Below are positions 23,784 to 33,041 of a DNA stretch of 64,000 nt, in pieces. Position 1 is the stretch's first letter. Every line of letters begins with the position of its first letter. The stretch lies in the NCBI RefSeq assembly GCF_000473365.1, contig NZ_KI421517.1, forward strand, positions 186,001 through 250,000. The letters run 5' to 3'. The DNA comes from Adhaeribacter aquaticus DSM 16391. GTDB lineage: Bacteria; Bacteroidota; Bacteroidia; Cytophagales; Hymenobacteraceae. The notes below the pieces were generated by a model that did not search any database, was not told where the DNA came from, and saw only the letters and a program-made list of their open reading frames with translations. The position numbers and the translations under genes were made by a program.

Positions 23784-24899
23784 TTAACTTTTTAAGTATT
23801 TAGCAATTTGAATGGAAGAATCAACGAAAACAATTTTAGGATTGGCATTTCGCTCTATGTGATAATGCGCATTGCTTAACTCCTCGGACAAGCGGGTAAC
23901 ATTAGCGGGATTAATTAACTTAGAAAATTTTCCTACAAAATCCTGTTCACCAGGAGGAATAAAAGGTACTAACCGCTGGTCAACTCCATACAACAGCACC
24001 CGACGTAAATTATTTAAAGCGTAATGCAGAAAAGCCTTCTGGTTCTCCCGGCCCAGTTTCTGAAACTCATCGCTCATATCTACTACTTCTCCAAATTTAT
24101 TGGCATAACAATTTCGCATCCACTGCACAAAAAATGAAAAATAGTCGCTGGTAAGTTCCCGGCTAAGCTTCATGGCCGCCTGCAGGTTACCATCGGCTAG
24201 GTTAGCAATCTGGTGCGCCACCGCTTCCTCTACCTGCAGGTTTTCTTCTAAATAATTGATTATCTCCTCATCCGAGAACGCCCGAACATTAACTTTTTGA
24301 GTACGCGATAAAATAGTGGCCAAAATCTTTTCTGATGAATTGGCTACTAATAAAAATATGGTTTTAGCTGGTGGCTCTTCCAGTAATTTTAAAAGAGCAT
24401 TGGAGGCCGTTATATGCATTAGTTCCGGCAACCAAATTAGTATAATTTTAAACTCAGCCTCAAATGCTTTTAGCGACGAAAAACGGATAAGTTGCCGGCT
24501 TTCATCTTTTGAGATATTTCCTTGTTTATTTTCGGCACCAATAAACTGCATCCAGTCATTTAGCGTCTGGTACGGATTCCCCCGTACAAATTCGCGCCAC
24601 TCCGTAAGGAAGTTCTGACTCAGAGATTCTTTGCTTTTAGCGGAAGTTACCGGCATGACAAAGTTCATATCGGGATGCACCAGCTTATTCATTTTAGAAC
24701 AGGAAGCGCACGTACCGCAACTATCTTCGGGTTGTGGATTCTCGCAGTTTAGATAAGTAGCGTAAGCTAATGCCAATGCCAGATTGGCACTTCCCTCCGC
24801 TCCCATAAATAATTGAGCATGTGCCACATGCCGGTTCTGCACCGACTTTAACAACAACTTTTTAGTCTCGGCATGCCCGGGTATATCGGAGAAAAACAT
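23784..24899 (-). CDS. holB: DNA polymerase III subunit delta'
   Basis: Delta' is a clamp-loader component that helps load the sliding clamp on DNA. The 371-residue protein resembles AAA+ clamp loaders: GHAETKKLLLKSVQNRHVAHAQLF at the start, a zinc-binding-type Cys cluster (CENPQPEDSCGTCASC, about residues 52-67), and the SNALLKLLEEPPAKTIFLLV stretch followed by LSRTQKVNVRAF. The P-loop is degenerate (MGAEGSANL), as is usual for delta'. It lies 19 bp after the GlmU-like gene and 8 bp before hemC. Confidence 0.88.
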   Translation of the reverse strand: MFFSDIPGHAETKKLLLKSVQNRHVAHAQLFMGAEGSANLALALAYATYLNCENPQPEDSCGTCASCSKMNKLVHPDMNFVMPVTSAKSKESLSQNFLTEWREFVRGNPYQTLNDWMQFIGAENKQGNISKDESRQLIRFSSLKAFEAEFKIILIWLPELMHITASNALLKLLEEPPAKTIFLLVANSSEKILATILSRTQKVNVRAFSDEEIINYLEENLQVEEAVAHQIANLADGNLQAAMKLSRELTSDYFSFFVQWMRNCYANKFGEVVDMSDEFQKLGRENQKAFLHYALNNLRRVLLYGVDQRLVPFIPPGEQDFVGKFSKLINPANVTRLSEELSNAHYHIERNANPKIVFVDSSIQIAKYLKS

Positions 24900-24918
24900 G
24901 TATTAAATTATAACTCTA

Positions 24919-26148
24919 TTAATTCTGACTAATATGGATTTCCTGTTTTCTATCCCAGGTCCGGTATTCGCGTTCCAGCTCAAAAACTTTACTTAGAATA
25001 GCTTTGTCAACCTCGGTTAAAACTTTTCCGCGCCTTTCCATGGCTTTTTCAGCAGTTTCAAGCGCTTTACGCAACTGGTAGGTTTCAAAGCCAGAAGATC
25101 CTCCCCAGGAAAAAGAAGGAATAAAATTACGCGGCAAACCCGCGCCAAAAATATTTGCGCTTACCCCTGTAACGGTACCGGTATTAAACATGGTATTGAT
25201 TCCGGCCTTGGTATGATCGCCCATAACTAAACCGCAAAATTGCAATCCGGTATTTTTAAAACCAGCTTTGGCATAATTCCAGAGCTTCACTTCGGCATAA
25301 TTATTTTTCATATTGGAACTGTTAGTGTCAGCACCTAAATTACACCACTCTCCAATTACCGAGTTGCCGATAAAGCCATCGTGCCCTTTGCTGGAATAAC
25401 CAAATAAAATAGAATTGCTAATTTCGCCGCCTACTTTGCAATAAGGACCAATGGAATTATCACCCCGCATTTTTCCGCCCATATTTACAATACTGCCTTC
25501 ACCTAGAGAAAACGGGCCACGAATAATAGCACCTTCTTCTACTTTGGCATTTTTTCCTAAATAAATAGGCCCGTTAGAAGCATTTAAAATGGCAGCCTTT
25601 ACTTCTGCGCCTTCTTCCAAGTAAATATTCTCAGGATTATAAACAATGGTATACGGATCCGTGATTGGTTGACTTTTAAGACCTGTAGTAATAAAATCAA
25701 AGTCGCTACGAATTTGTTGGCCGTTATACTGGAAAATATGCCACACTTCCCGCACAAAATGAACATCAGAAGGATATTCGCCGGCCGTCTCAAAGGTATG
25801 GCTATAAAATTCAGATAACTTATTGAAGCTGTAACTATCGGCGTGGAAGGCAATAAGCTCTTTGTTTTTAAATAGTGCTTTTCCTGGCTCCAGGCTCCTT
25901 ATTTTTACTACTAATGCCACATCAGGGCAAATAGCACCATTTACATACACATTCTCGGTTCCCGGTTTGGATGGAAACTTTGCCTGCAGGTAATCTTGTG
26001 TTAAATAAGAAACATTATCTTTAAAAAAATGCTTCCACTTTTCCGCTATAGTTAATATTCCGGTACGAATGTCTGCTACGGGCCTGGTAAAAGTTAGGGG
26101 CAGCAGATTTTGCCGGATAGTCTTATCGTCGAACAGGATAATATTCAT
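24919..26148 (-). CDS. GlmU-related sugar nucleotidyltransferase with left-handed beta-helix
   Basis: A 409-residue protein of the Bacteroidota GlmU-like type, thought to supply UDP-N-acetylglucosamine by the uridylyl and/or acetyl transfer steps. The N-terminus (IILFDDKTIRQNLLPLTFTRPVADIRTGI) differs from the classic Rossmann signature of GlmU. From about residue 175 on come hexapeptide repeats, IYLGKNAKVEEGAIIRGPFSL then GGEISNSILFGYSSKGHDGF, of a left-handed helix, and the acetyltransferase-like NNYAEVKLWNYAKAGF. Substrate specificity is inferred from the family only. It is likely the first gene of the glmU-like/holB/hemC/cyclophilin run, after the rpmE2 terminator. Confidence 0.85.
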   Translation of the reverse strand: MNIILFDDKTIRQNLLPLTFTRPVADIRTGILTIAEKWKHFFKDNVSYLTQDYLQAKFPSKPGTENVYVNGAICPDVALVVKIRSLEPGKALFKNKELIAFHADSYSFNKLSEFYSHTFETAGEYPSDVHFVREVWHIFQYNGQQIRSDFDFITTGLKSQPITDPYTIVYNPENIYLEEGAEVKAAILNASNGPIYLGKNAKVEEGAIIRGPFSLGEGSIVNMGGKMRGDNSIGPYCKVGGEISNSILFGYSSKGHDGFIGNSVIGEWCNLGADTNSSNMKNNYAEVKLWNYAKAGFKNTGLQFCGLVMGDHTKAGINTMFNTGTVTGVSANIFGAGLPRNFIPSFSWGGSSGFETYQLRKALETAEKAMERRGKVLTEVDKAILSKVFELEREYRTWDRKQEIHISQN

Positions 26149-26161
26149 GGTGTAAAAATAA

Positions 26162-26192
26162 AAAAGTCTTCCCGATATACGGGAAGACTTTT
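26162..26192 (-). terminator. Terminator after rpmE2
   Basis: Arms 26162-26174 and 26180-26192 are perfect reverse complements (AAAAGTCTTCCCG and its complement) with a 5-base loop; the minus-strand tail is T-rich. It separates rpmE2 from the GlmU-like gene. Confidence 0.85.
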
Positions 26193-26215
26193 CATAAATA
26201 CTAAAAGTATCCTGG

Positions 26216-26458
26216 TTATTTTTTGTAACGCTTCTGGAATTTCTCGATACGTCCAGCAGTATCCACGAAAAGGTTTTTACCAGTATAGAATGGGTGAGAA
26301 GCAGAAGACACCTCCACTTTAATTACTGGATAAGTGTTACCGTCTTCCATGGTAATAGTTTCGTTAGAAGTCATGGTAGAACGGGTAATAAATTTAAAAT
26401 CACTGGATGTATCCTGAAATACTACTTCTCTGTATTGAGGATGAATATCTTTTTTCAT
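26216..26458 (-). CDS. rpmE2: 50S ribosomal protein L31 type B
   Basis: An 80-residue L31 of the zinc-free (C-minus, type B) class: [20 protein letters not shown] is the classic start, then [36 protein letters not shown]. The Cys residues of type A L31 are absent, which makes the protein independent of zinc. I placed the start at the ATG at 26458; an in-frame ATG at 26506 would add 16 residues atypical for L31. A TAnnTTTG element lies about 46 bp upstream. Confidence 0.94.
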   Translation of the reverse strand: MKKDIHPQYREVVFQDTSSDFKFITRSTMTSNETITMEDGNTYPVIKVEVSSASHPFYTGKNLFVDTAGRIEKFQKRYKK

Positions 26459-26503
26459 GGGTACTTTTATCTTTATAAAACTTTCAAATTCGAATTCGGA
26501 CTG

Positions 26504-26511
26504 CAAAAATA
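26504..26511 (-). promoter_or_regulatory. Putative -7 promoter element for rpmE2
   Basis: TATTTTTG on minus matches TAnnTTTG, 45 bp before the rpmE2 start. The flank is very AT-rich, so chance occurrence is possible. Confidence 0.4.
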
Positions 26512-26671
26512 AAGATAATTTTTATTTTCACCTAATCCTTTCTAAATATTTTAATTACTTATGCTAACTAAAACGTAGCTACCCCCCCTGACTCCAAGCA
26601 AATTAATAATTTTATTTTATTTTTTGCTTTTAGTAATGGATATTTGACCTGAATAACGAGGCTTGCTCATC

Positions 26672-27190
26672 ATGGGAAATACAACTTTAAATATATCTAA
26701 CCGCATTCTGGATCGCGACCAAATACTGCAGAAACTAAAACGGATAGCTTTCGAAATTTATGAAAATAACTTTGAAGAGCAGGAAATTCTGTTGGCTGGC
26801 ATATTGGAAAACGGATATCTGATAGCCGAGCATTTACAGCAAGAACTAGAAAAAATTTCTGATATAAAGGTAACCTTGGTTAGTATTGCCCTCGATAAAA
26901 TTCATCCCATAGATAAACCAATCGTTATTAAACCTGCTGAGGTGAATCTTACTAACCGGGTAGTTATTTTAGTAGATGATGTACTAAACTCTGGTAAAAC
27001 ATTGGCTTATGCCATGCAGCTATTCCTGAAAGCAGAAGTAAAAAAACTGGAAACTACCACTTTAATCAACCGGCACCACACCCTGTACCCGATAAATGCC
27101 ACTTACACGGGTTTATCGCTTTCTACTACCTTGCAGGAACATATTCGGGTTACTTTTGATAAGGAAAAGTTTGGCGCTTATTTAGTTTAG
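26672..27190 (+). CDS. Phosphoribosyltransferase family protein (PyrR-like)
   Basis: A 172-residue type I phosphoribosyltransferase. The PRPP-binding loop VVILVDDVLNSGKTLAYAM (two Asp followed by S-G-K-T) is unmistakable, and LLAGILENGYLIAEHL forms the first substrate loop. The overall length and end (HIRVTFDKEKFGAYLV) resemble PyrR, the bifunctional uracil-phosphoribosyltransferase and pyrimidine-operon RNA regulator, but base specificity is not proven and no pyr operon is near. The start is the ATG at 26672 (MGNTTLN); a TTG three codons earlier is possible. It precedes the hydrolase gene by 4 bp. Confidence 0.82.
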   Translation: MGNTTLNISNRILDRDQILQKLKRIAFEIYENNFEEQEILLAGILENGYLIAEHLQQELEKISDIKVTLVSIALDKIHPIDKPIVIKPAEVNLTNRVVILVDDVLNSGKTLAYAMQLFLKAEVKKLETTTLINRHHTLYPINATYTGLSLSTTLQEHIRVTFDKEKFGAYLV

Positions 27191-27194
27191 CCCC

Positions 27195-27860
27195 TTGTAT
27201 CATATATGCCTGTTACCGGGTTTAGGCGTGGATGAGCGGATGTTCCAATACCTGACCTTAGATAAGCGTTTTGCCATTACCAATATTAAATGGGTAAAGC
27301 CAGATGGTAAGGCTGACCTGCCTCAATATGCCCAACAATTACTACCTCAGATACCCAAAGCTGATAAGCTTGTTTTAATAGGCGTTTCTTTTGGCGGCAT
27401 AATGGCGGTAGAATTGGCTAAAATTTTAAACCCAGCCTTGGTAATTCAAATATCCAGTGTAAAAACCCGCTTTGAGATGCCTTGGTATTACCGCCTGGCA
27501 GGAAAACTTCGGCTACCTTATCTCCTGCCCTTACACTGGGGTAAATCTTTCAGAAACCTACAGGCTTTTATTTTTGGAGCCAATACCACAGAAGCTAAAA
27601 AGTTATTAAATCAAATAATTTCTGAACTGGATGTGGCTTATGTAAAATGGGCCTTAACGGCAATTGCTAACTGGGCTAATACTACCCCAATACCCAATGT
27701 AGTGCAATTACATGGCATGAACGATTTAATTTTTCCGGCCAAATATATTAAAGGATTTACTTTGGTTGAGGCAGGAACTCATTTAATGATAATTATTAAG
27801 GCAAAGGAATTAAGCTTTCTTATAAACAAAGAGTTAGATAAACTTTTGAGCCAGCAGTAA
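27195..27860 (+). CDS. Alpha/beta hydrolase, TTG start
   Basis: A 221-residue alpha/beta-fold hydrolase. The nucleophile elbow is VLIGVSFGGIMAVELA (G-x-S-x-G), preceded by the oxyanion loop CLLPGLGVDERMF; a C-terminal Asp in HGMNDLIFPAK and His in GTHLMII complete a Ser-Asp-His triad. The start is TTG at 27195, because the frame has no ATG near and the natural N-terminal strand begins right there; the previous gene ends 4 bp before. The substrate is unknown. Confidence 0.78.
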   Translation: MYHICLLPGLGVDERMFQYLTLDKRFAITNIKWVKPDGKADLPQYAQQLLPQIPKADKLVLIGVSFGGIMAVELAKILNPALVIQISSVKTRFEMPWYYRLAGKLRLPYLLPLHWGKSFRNLQAFIFGANTTEAKKLLNQIISELDVAYVKWALTAIANWANTTPIPNVVQLHGMNDLIFPAKYIKGFTLVEAGTHLMIIIKAKELSFLINKELDKLLSQQ

Positions 27861-27967
27861 AATAACCCTTCTGTAACAAACTCTTATTATAGTTTTCAGA
27901 AACCAATTACAGCCCTTAATGAGTAGAAGCATTTATAATGTACGCATTTCTTTAAAACAAAAGGAAT

Positions 27968-27975
27968 TATCTTTG
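27968..27975 (+). promoter_or_regulatory. Putative -7 promoter element for rdgB
   Basis: TATCTTTG matches TAnnTTTG exactly, 45 bp before the rdgB ATG in a 160-bp gap. Confidence 0.5.
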
Positions 27976-28020
27976 CTACTTATTATAAACTGAAAACCTA
28001 ATTAAAATAAACCTGCACCC

Positions 28021-28602
28021 ATGAAACTTTGCTTCGCCAGTAACAACGAACATAAACTTACCGAAATCCGGCAACTTGTCGGCAATCAGTATGAGGTACT
28101 AAGCCTGAAAGATATTGGTTGTGTAGAGGAGTTACCCGAGGAGCAGGATACTTTAGAAGGAAACTCTTACCAGAAGGCCGAATATGTTTGGCGGAATTTT
28201 AGGGTGAGCTGTTTTGCTGATGACACTGGTTTAGAAGTAAAAGCTTTAGATGGTGCTCCTGGCGTGTATTCAGCTCGTTATGCTGGTCCGGCCCGCAATA
28301 ACAGGAGTAACATGGAATTATTATTGAAAAATTTAGAAGGTAAATCTGACCGTAGTGCTCAGTTCCGTACTTCCATAACTTTAATTTTAAACGGCCAGGT
28401 AGAGCAGTTTGATGGCATAGTTACCGGTAAAATAACAGAAGCTCCTGCTGGCGATAAAGGCTTTGGCTACGATCCAATTTTTACACCAGAAGGCCATGAA
28501 CAAACTTTTGCTCAAATGTCATCGGAGGCTAAAAACAGAATAAGTCACAGGGGAAGAGCCATGGAACAATTAGTTAATTATCTTAAAAGTCAAAAATTTT
28601 AA
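28021..28602 (+). CDS. rdgB: Non-canonical purine NTP pyrophosphatase (RdgB/HAM1)
   Basis: RdgB hydrolyses dITP, dXTP and similar deaminated purine nucleotides to monophosphates and so keeps them out of DNA. The 193-residue protein has the family motifs: CFASNNEHKLTEIRQL at the start, CFADDTGLEVKALDGAPGVYSARYAG and GDKGFGYDPIFTPEGH, with SHRGRAMEQL at the end. It is complete and single-domain. A -7-like element lies upstream, suggesting its own promoter. Confidence 0.95.
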   Translation: MKLCFASNNEHKLTEIRQLVGNQYEVLSLKDIGCVEELPEEQDTLEGNSYQKAEYVWRNFRVSCFADDTGLEVKALDGAPGVYSARYAGPARNNRSNMELLLKNLEGKSDRSAQFRTSITLILNGQVEQFDGIVTGKITEAPAGDKGFGYDPIFTPEGHEQTFAQMSSEAKNRISHRGRAMEQLVNYLKSQKF

Positions 28603-28692
28603 TAATATTTGACGAAATAAAATTTTTTAGGTCATATTATTGTTAGGCCTATTAAATACCTAGAACTTTAATTTTTTAATACATACGCTTTC

Positions 28693-29322
28693 ATGCAGAA
28701 GCCATTTATTGTTGGCATAACGGGTGGTAGTGCTTCTGGCAAAACCACTTTTTTACATAAATTAATAGACTCCTTCCGTCCCGAAGATATTTGTCTTATT
28801 TCTCAGGATAACTATTATTTTCCTCAACCAGGTTTATCTAAAGAAGAGAATGTCCTTTTTAATTTTGATGAACCAGCTGCTTTTGATAGCCATCGGTATG
28901 CCGGTGATATTTTAAAACTGCGCCAAGGAAAAAGCTTTACCTGCCTGGAGTACACCTTTAATAATCCGGATGTAGTACCCAAAGAACTAAAGTTTTTCCC
29001 GGCGCCTATTATAATTGTAGAAGGTATATTTACCTTTTACTTTGAGGAGGTAGCTAACCTGTTGGATCTTAAAGTTTACATTGATGCCGAAGAACATGTA
29101 AAAATGTACCGTCGCATTATTCGGGATAAAGTAGAACGCGGATACGATTTAGATGACGTACTTTACAAGTACCTGAACCACGTAGTTCCGGCTTACGAAA
29201 AATTTATTAAGCCATATAAGCAGGATGCTGACCTTATTATCCCCAATAATAAGCAGTTTGAGCGCGGCTTAGACGTACTTGTTTCCTATCTAAACACTAA
29301 GGTGCAGAATTTCAACAGCTAA
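28693..29322 (+). CDS. udk: Uridine kinase
   Basis: Udk phosphorylates uridine (and often cytidine) with ATP or GTP in pyrimidine salvage. The 209-residue P-loop kinase has Walker A GGSASGKT (11-18), then ISQDNYYFPQPGLS, FDEPAAFDSHR, IIIVEGIFTFYFEEV with the Walker B-like stretch, and RRIIRDKVERGYDLDDV. The gene is 90 bp after rdgB. Confidence 0.93.
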   Translation: MQKPFIVGITGGSASGKTTFLHKLIDSFRPEDICLISQDNYYFPQPGLSKEENVLFNFDEPAAFDSHRYAGDILKLRQGKSFTCLEYTFNNPDVVPKELKFFPAPIIIVEGIFTFYFEEVANLLDLKVYIDAEEHVKMYRRIIRDKVERGYDLDDVLYKYLNHVVPAYEKFIKPYKQDADLIIPNNKQFERGLDVLVSYLNTKVQNFNS

Positions 29323-29370
29323 GAGATTTAATAACTTTAAAATTCAGTTTCGGATTTAACGGAATAAGTT

Positions 29371-29378
29371 TATATTTG
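29371..29378 (+). promoter_or_regulatory. Putative -7 promoter element, nearly leaderless
   Basis: TATATTTG fits TAnnTTTG and ends only 7 bp before the ATG of the 118-residue protein, so the mRNA would have almost no leader. Confidence 0.4.
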
Positions 29379-29385
29379 CAGCCCA

Positions 29386-29742
29386 ATGGTGTTTCCGGCT
29401 AACATATCAAAGAATTTACGGCTGTTGTTTACAGCTATCACATTGTTATTTGTGGTAGGCCTAAACAACCGCGAAGTAACTACTTATACCAAGTCGGAAG
29501 CAACATCAGGGCATCAGATAAATAAATCCGCTGCTGACACCCATGGCACACTAAAGCAGAAAGTTTCTTTAGAGGCTACTACCTCCTACATTGTTCTGCA
29601 ACTGGCCTTTTTCACTGATTTTATTTATTACCATTTTACACCTCCGGTAAATACTTTTGATAGTAGCTATAATTTAATAAGCACTGTAACAGGTTTCTTT
29701 AGCTTATTATTAGCTACCGTTATTCAACCAAATGCTCCCTGA
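29386..29742 (+). CDS. Hypothetical membrane protein, 118 residues
   Basis: I recognise no family. The protein has an N-terminal hydrophobic stretch (LLFTAITLLFVVGL), a polar middle with many Ser, Thr and Lys, and two further hydrophobic segments (SYIVLQLAFFTDFIYYHF and STVTGFFSLLLATVI), so it may span the inner membrane two or three times. It lies between udk and secDF on the same strand. A -7 promoter-like element sits immediately before the ATG. Its coding status is supported by the membrane pattern and the promoter only. Confidence 0.5.
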   Translation: MVFPANISKNLRLLFTAITLLFVVGLNNREVTTYTKSEATSGHQINKSAADTHGTLKQKVSLEATTSYIVLQLAFFTDFIYYHFTPPVNTFDSSYNLISTVTGFFSLLLATVIQPNAP

Positions 29743-29878
29743 TTTTATAGCAGTTTAGCACCATAGTCACACAGGAATATTATTCCTTAAAGGTGCTTTT
29801 GTACCCCTTCCTCTTAACGGAGGAGAAACAAATTCTATATTCAGAATACTATTAACTTTTTATATTTTTTAATTACTA

Positions 29879-32800
29879 ATGCGAAATAAAACCGGTATAT
29901 TTTTATTGACCATAGTTGTGAGCGCACTGTGCCTCTACTATCTGTCATTTTCGCTCGTTTCCAGAAACGTGCAAAAGAAGGCCGAAGCTTATGCTACGGA
30001 TACAAAAGGAATAGTTGATAACAACAAAAAAGCTACTTACCTGGATTCTATCCGGAAAGAGCCTGTTTTCAACTTTTTAGGCTTAAGCTACACTTATGAG
30101 GAAATTCAGCAAAGTGAACTAGGATTAGGTCTGGATTTAAAAGGTGGTATGCACGTTACTTTAGAAGTATCGCCTGTGGAAATTATTAAATCCATGTCTG
30201 GTAACAGTAAGGATCCTAGTTTCCTGAAAGCATTACAAGTAGCGCAACAACGCCAAAGCAATAGCCAGGATAGATTTACTACCTTATTTGGTCAGGCCTA
30301 CCGCGAAATTAACCCAACTGGTCGTTTAAGTGCTATTTTTTCTAATGCTGCCAATAAAGGTAAAATCAATTTCTCTTCTACCAACGAGCAGGTAATTGCA
30401 GCTATAGATAGCGAAGTAGAAGGTGCCATTGACCGATCTTTCAATATCTTGAGAACCCGTATCGATAAATTCGGGGTAAATCAGCCAAACATCCAGCGTT
30501 TACAAGGTACTGGCCGCATCCAGATTGAATTACCAGGTGTAACAGATGTAACTCGTGTTCGGAAGTTATTATCCGGTATGGCAAAATTAGAGTTCTGGGA
30601 AGTATGGAAACCAGAAGAATTTACGCCTTACTTATCTCAGTTAAATGATTACCTGGTAAAACAGGAAGCTGCTAATAAATTAAAAGCTGGCTCTACTAAA
30701 GGAGCAGATGTTTTAGCTCAATCAGCCGCTAAACCTGCTACTCCTCAAATTGACCCATTAACTGGTAAACCTGTTGTAGATAGCACCGCTACTGCCGGCG
30801 ACTCTACCAAAGTTGCTAATGCAGCGGATACCAAAGCTGATTCTTTAGGGGCTAACCAAAGCACTTTATTAGCTCGGTTATTTGTTCCAATGCCTAACGG
30901 TTTAGGTACTAACGTACGCGATACAGCCCGTGTAAATGCTTTATTCCGCGATGCGAATGTAAAAGCGCTCTTTCCACAAAACATGAAGTTTTTATGGTCA
31001 GTTAAGCCAATTGTTACGCCGGATAAACAAGAGTATTTAGAACTTTATGCAGTTAAAAAAGGTCGGGATGGCAAAGCTCCTGTAACTGGTGAATTTATTA
31101 GTGATGCCCGTCAGGATTTTGATCAGCAAGGCCGCCCAGAAGTAACAATGGGTATGAACACAACCGGAGCCCGTAAATGGCAACGCTTAACCGGCGACAA
31201 CATTGGCCGCCAAGTGGCTATTGTGTTGGACGAATATGTTTACTCTGCGCCAGTTGTACAAGCTGAAATTGCAGGTGGTAGCTCTTCTATCTCAGGTAAT
31301 TTTACAATAGAAGAAGCACAAGACTTAGCTAACATTCTTAAAGCTGGTAAAATGCCGGCTCCTACCAGAATAGTTGAAGAAGCAGTTGTTGGACCATCTT
31401 TAGGAAGAGAAGCCATTAACCAAGGTTTAATTTCTTCTGCAGCAGCCATGTTGTTAGTGGTTGCCTTTATGGTTTTTTACTACAACAAAGGTGGTTTAAT
31501 TGCCGACTTAGCCTTACTATTCAACATTTTCTTTGTTCTGGGTATTCTGGCACAATTTAATGCTGCTCTTACTTTACCAGGTATTGCCGGTATGGTACTT
31601 ACAATGGGTATGTCGGTAGATGCGAACGTACTGATATTTGAACGGATCCGGGAAGAGTTAGCCAACGGCTTAACCATAAAGGATGCTATTCATAAAGGTT
31701 ATGATCGCGCCTTCAGCTCAATCTTCGATTCAAACGTTACCACCTTATTAGCTGGTATTATCTTATACTTCTTCGGATCTGGTCCGGTAAAAGGTTTTGC
31801 CATTACCTTAATGATTGGTATTGCTACTTCTTTCTTTACCGCGGTTTATATTTCCCGTTTATTAATTGAATGGTGGATATCCGGTAAAGGTGCTACAAAC
31901 ATTTCTTTCTCTACGGCATTTTCCCGTGGTTTATTTAAGAACCTAAAATTTGATGTTCTTAAGTATCGGAAAGCTGCTTACATTGGTTCTGCTACCATTA
32001 TTATTCTGGGTTTTGTAGCCATGGCCATGCAAGGCGGCCCTAACCTAGGGGTAGACTTTAAAGGTGGACGCTCTTATATTGTTGATTTTAACAATGCCGT
32101 ACCAGCCTCTGATGTAAGAACTGCGTTATTAGATGATTTTAAAGGCCAGGGCACAGAAGTTAAAACTTTTGGTTCTTCTGATCGCTTAAAAATTACCACC
32201 AGTTACTTAGCTGAAGATGAATCTACTGAAGCCGACGAAACGGTAAATCAGGCTTTACAAAATGGATTACAACAATTCAAAGGAGAGAATCCGGTAGTGC
32301 AAAGCTCTACTAAGGTAGGTGCTACCATGGCTGACGATATTCAGAATACGGCTATTATTTCAGTTTTATTGTCGTTTGCCGGTATCTTTATTTACGTAAT
32401 GATTCGCTTTACCAGATGGCAATTTAGCTTGGGTGGTGTAGTAGCCTTGATACATGATGCATTAATGGTAATTTCCTTCTTTGCTATTGCCCGCATCTTT
32501 GGTTTATCTTATGAAATTGACCAGGTATTTATTGCTTCTATCCTGACCATTATTGGTTTCTCTATTAACGATACCGTAGTTATCTTCGACCGTATCCGGG
32601 AATATTTAAACAATAATCCAAAAGCTAAAATGAAAGATGTAATAAACCCGGCCTTGAACGACACTTTCAGCCGTACCATTATAACCTCTTTAACCGTATT
32701 ATTTGTGGTTGTAATCTTGTTTATCTTTGGTGGTGAGACTTTACGTGGCTTCTCATTTGCTATGTTAGTTGGTGTACTTTCTGGTACTTACTCAACCTTA

Positions 32801-32899
32801 TTCATTGCTACTCCAATTGTATTGGATACTACTAACGATGACAAACCAACATCAACTGCTTCAGTAACGCCTAAATTAGCAACTGAGAAAGCTCGCTAA
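29879..32899 (+). CDS. secDF: Fused protein translocase subunit SecDF
   Basis: SecDF uses the proton-motive force to pull proteins through the Sec channel from the periplasmic side. The 1006-residue protein is a natural SecD-SecF fusion with about twelve membrane helices. The SecD part begins with a helix, then GLGLDLKGGMHVTLEV (about 82-97), the large periplasmic domain containing a low-complexity insert rich in Ala, Lys and Thr near residues 265-325, and GMSVDANVLIFERIREE. The SecF part has LGVDFKGGRSYIVDFN (about 723) and GFSINDTVVIFDRIREYL. The fused form is typical of Bacteroidota. A long terminator follows. Confidence 0.96.
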   Translation: MRNKTGIFLLTIVVSALCLYYLSFSLVSRNVQKKAEAYATDTKGIVDNNKKATYLDSIRKEPVFNFLGLSYTYEEIQQSELGLGLDLKGGMHVTLEVSPVEIIKSMSGNSKDPSFLKALQVAQQRQSNSQDRFTTLFGQAYREINPTGRLSAIFSNAANKGKINFSSTNEQVIAAIDSEVEGAIDRSFNILRTRIDKFGVNQPNIQRLQGTGRIQIELPGVTDVTRVRKLLSGMAKLEFWEVWKPEEFTPYLSQLNDYLVKQEAANKLKAGSTKGADVLAQSAAKPATPQIDPLTGKPVVDSTATAGDSTKVANAADTKADSLGANQSTLLARLFVPMPNGLGTNVRDTARVNALFRDANVKALFPQNMKFLWSVKPIVTPDKQEYLELYAVKKGRDGKAPVTGEFISDARQDFDQQGRPEVTMGMNTTGARKWQRLTGDNIGRQVAIVLDEYVYSAPVVQAEIAGGSSSISGNFTIEEAQDLANILKAGKMPAPTRIVEEAVVGPSLGREAINQGLISSAAAMLLVVAFMVFYYNKGGLIADLALLFNIFFVLGILAQFNAALTLPGIAGMVLTMGMSVDANVLIFERIREELANGLTIKDAIHKGYDRAFSSIFDSNVTTLLAGIILYFFGSGPVKGFAITLMIGIATSFFTAVYISRLLIEWWISGKGATNISFSTAFSRGLFKNLKFDVLKYRKAAYIGSATIIILGFVAMAMQGGPNLGVDFKGGRSYIVDFNNAVPASDVRTALLDDFKGQGTEVKTFGSSDRLKITTSYLAEDESTEADETVNQALQNGLQQFKGENPVVQSSTKVGATMADDIQNTAIISVLLSFAGIFIYVMIRFTRWQFSLGGVVALIHDALMVISFFAIARIFGLSYEIDQVFIASILTIIGFSINDTVVIFDRIREYLNNNPKAKMKDVINPALNDTFSRTIITSLTVLFVVVILFIFGGETLRGFSFAMLVGVLSGTYSTLFIATPIVLDTTNDDKPTSTASVTPKLATEKAR

Positions 32900-32911
32900 T
32901 TGCAAGGTTAT

Positions 32912-32959
32912 ATAAATAAAAAAGGCCCGGTAAAATTTTACCGGGCCTTTTTTATTTAT
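32912..32959 (+). terminator. Terminator after secDF: 48-bp spacerless perfect palindrome
   Basis: Bases 32912-32959 form an unbroken palindrome with its centre between 32935 and 32936; core GGCCCGG, central TAAAATTTTA, flanking A6/T6. The symmetrical tail can also serve the minus strand, where the 57-residue gene ends 80 bp away. Confidence 0.9.
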
Positions 32960-33041
32960 GTTTTTTACCGCTATATATATTATAAACCCAACACTAAATA
33001 AAATCAGAATACAGGCTAAGCTATTAGGGAAACCGTTGAAT

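Noticed and set aside
27871-27912. Short inverted repeat CTGTAA/TTACAG before rdgB
   Set aside because: Six base pairs across a 30-base gap in AT-rich DNA is within chance expectation.
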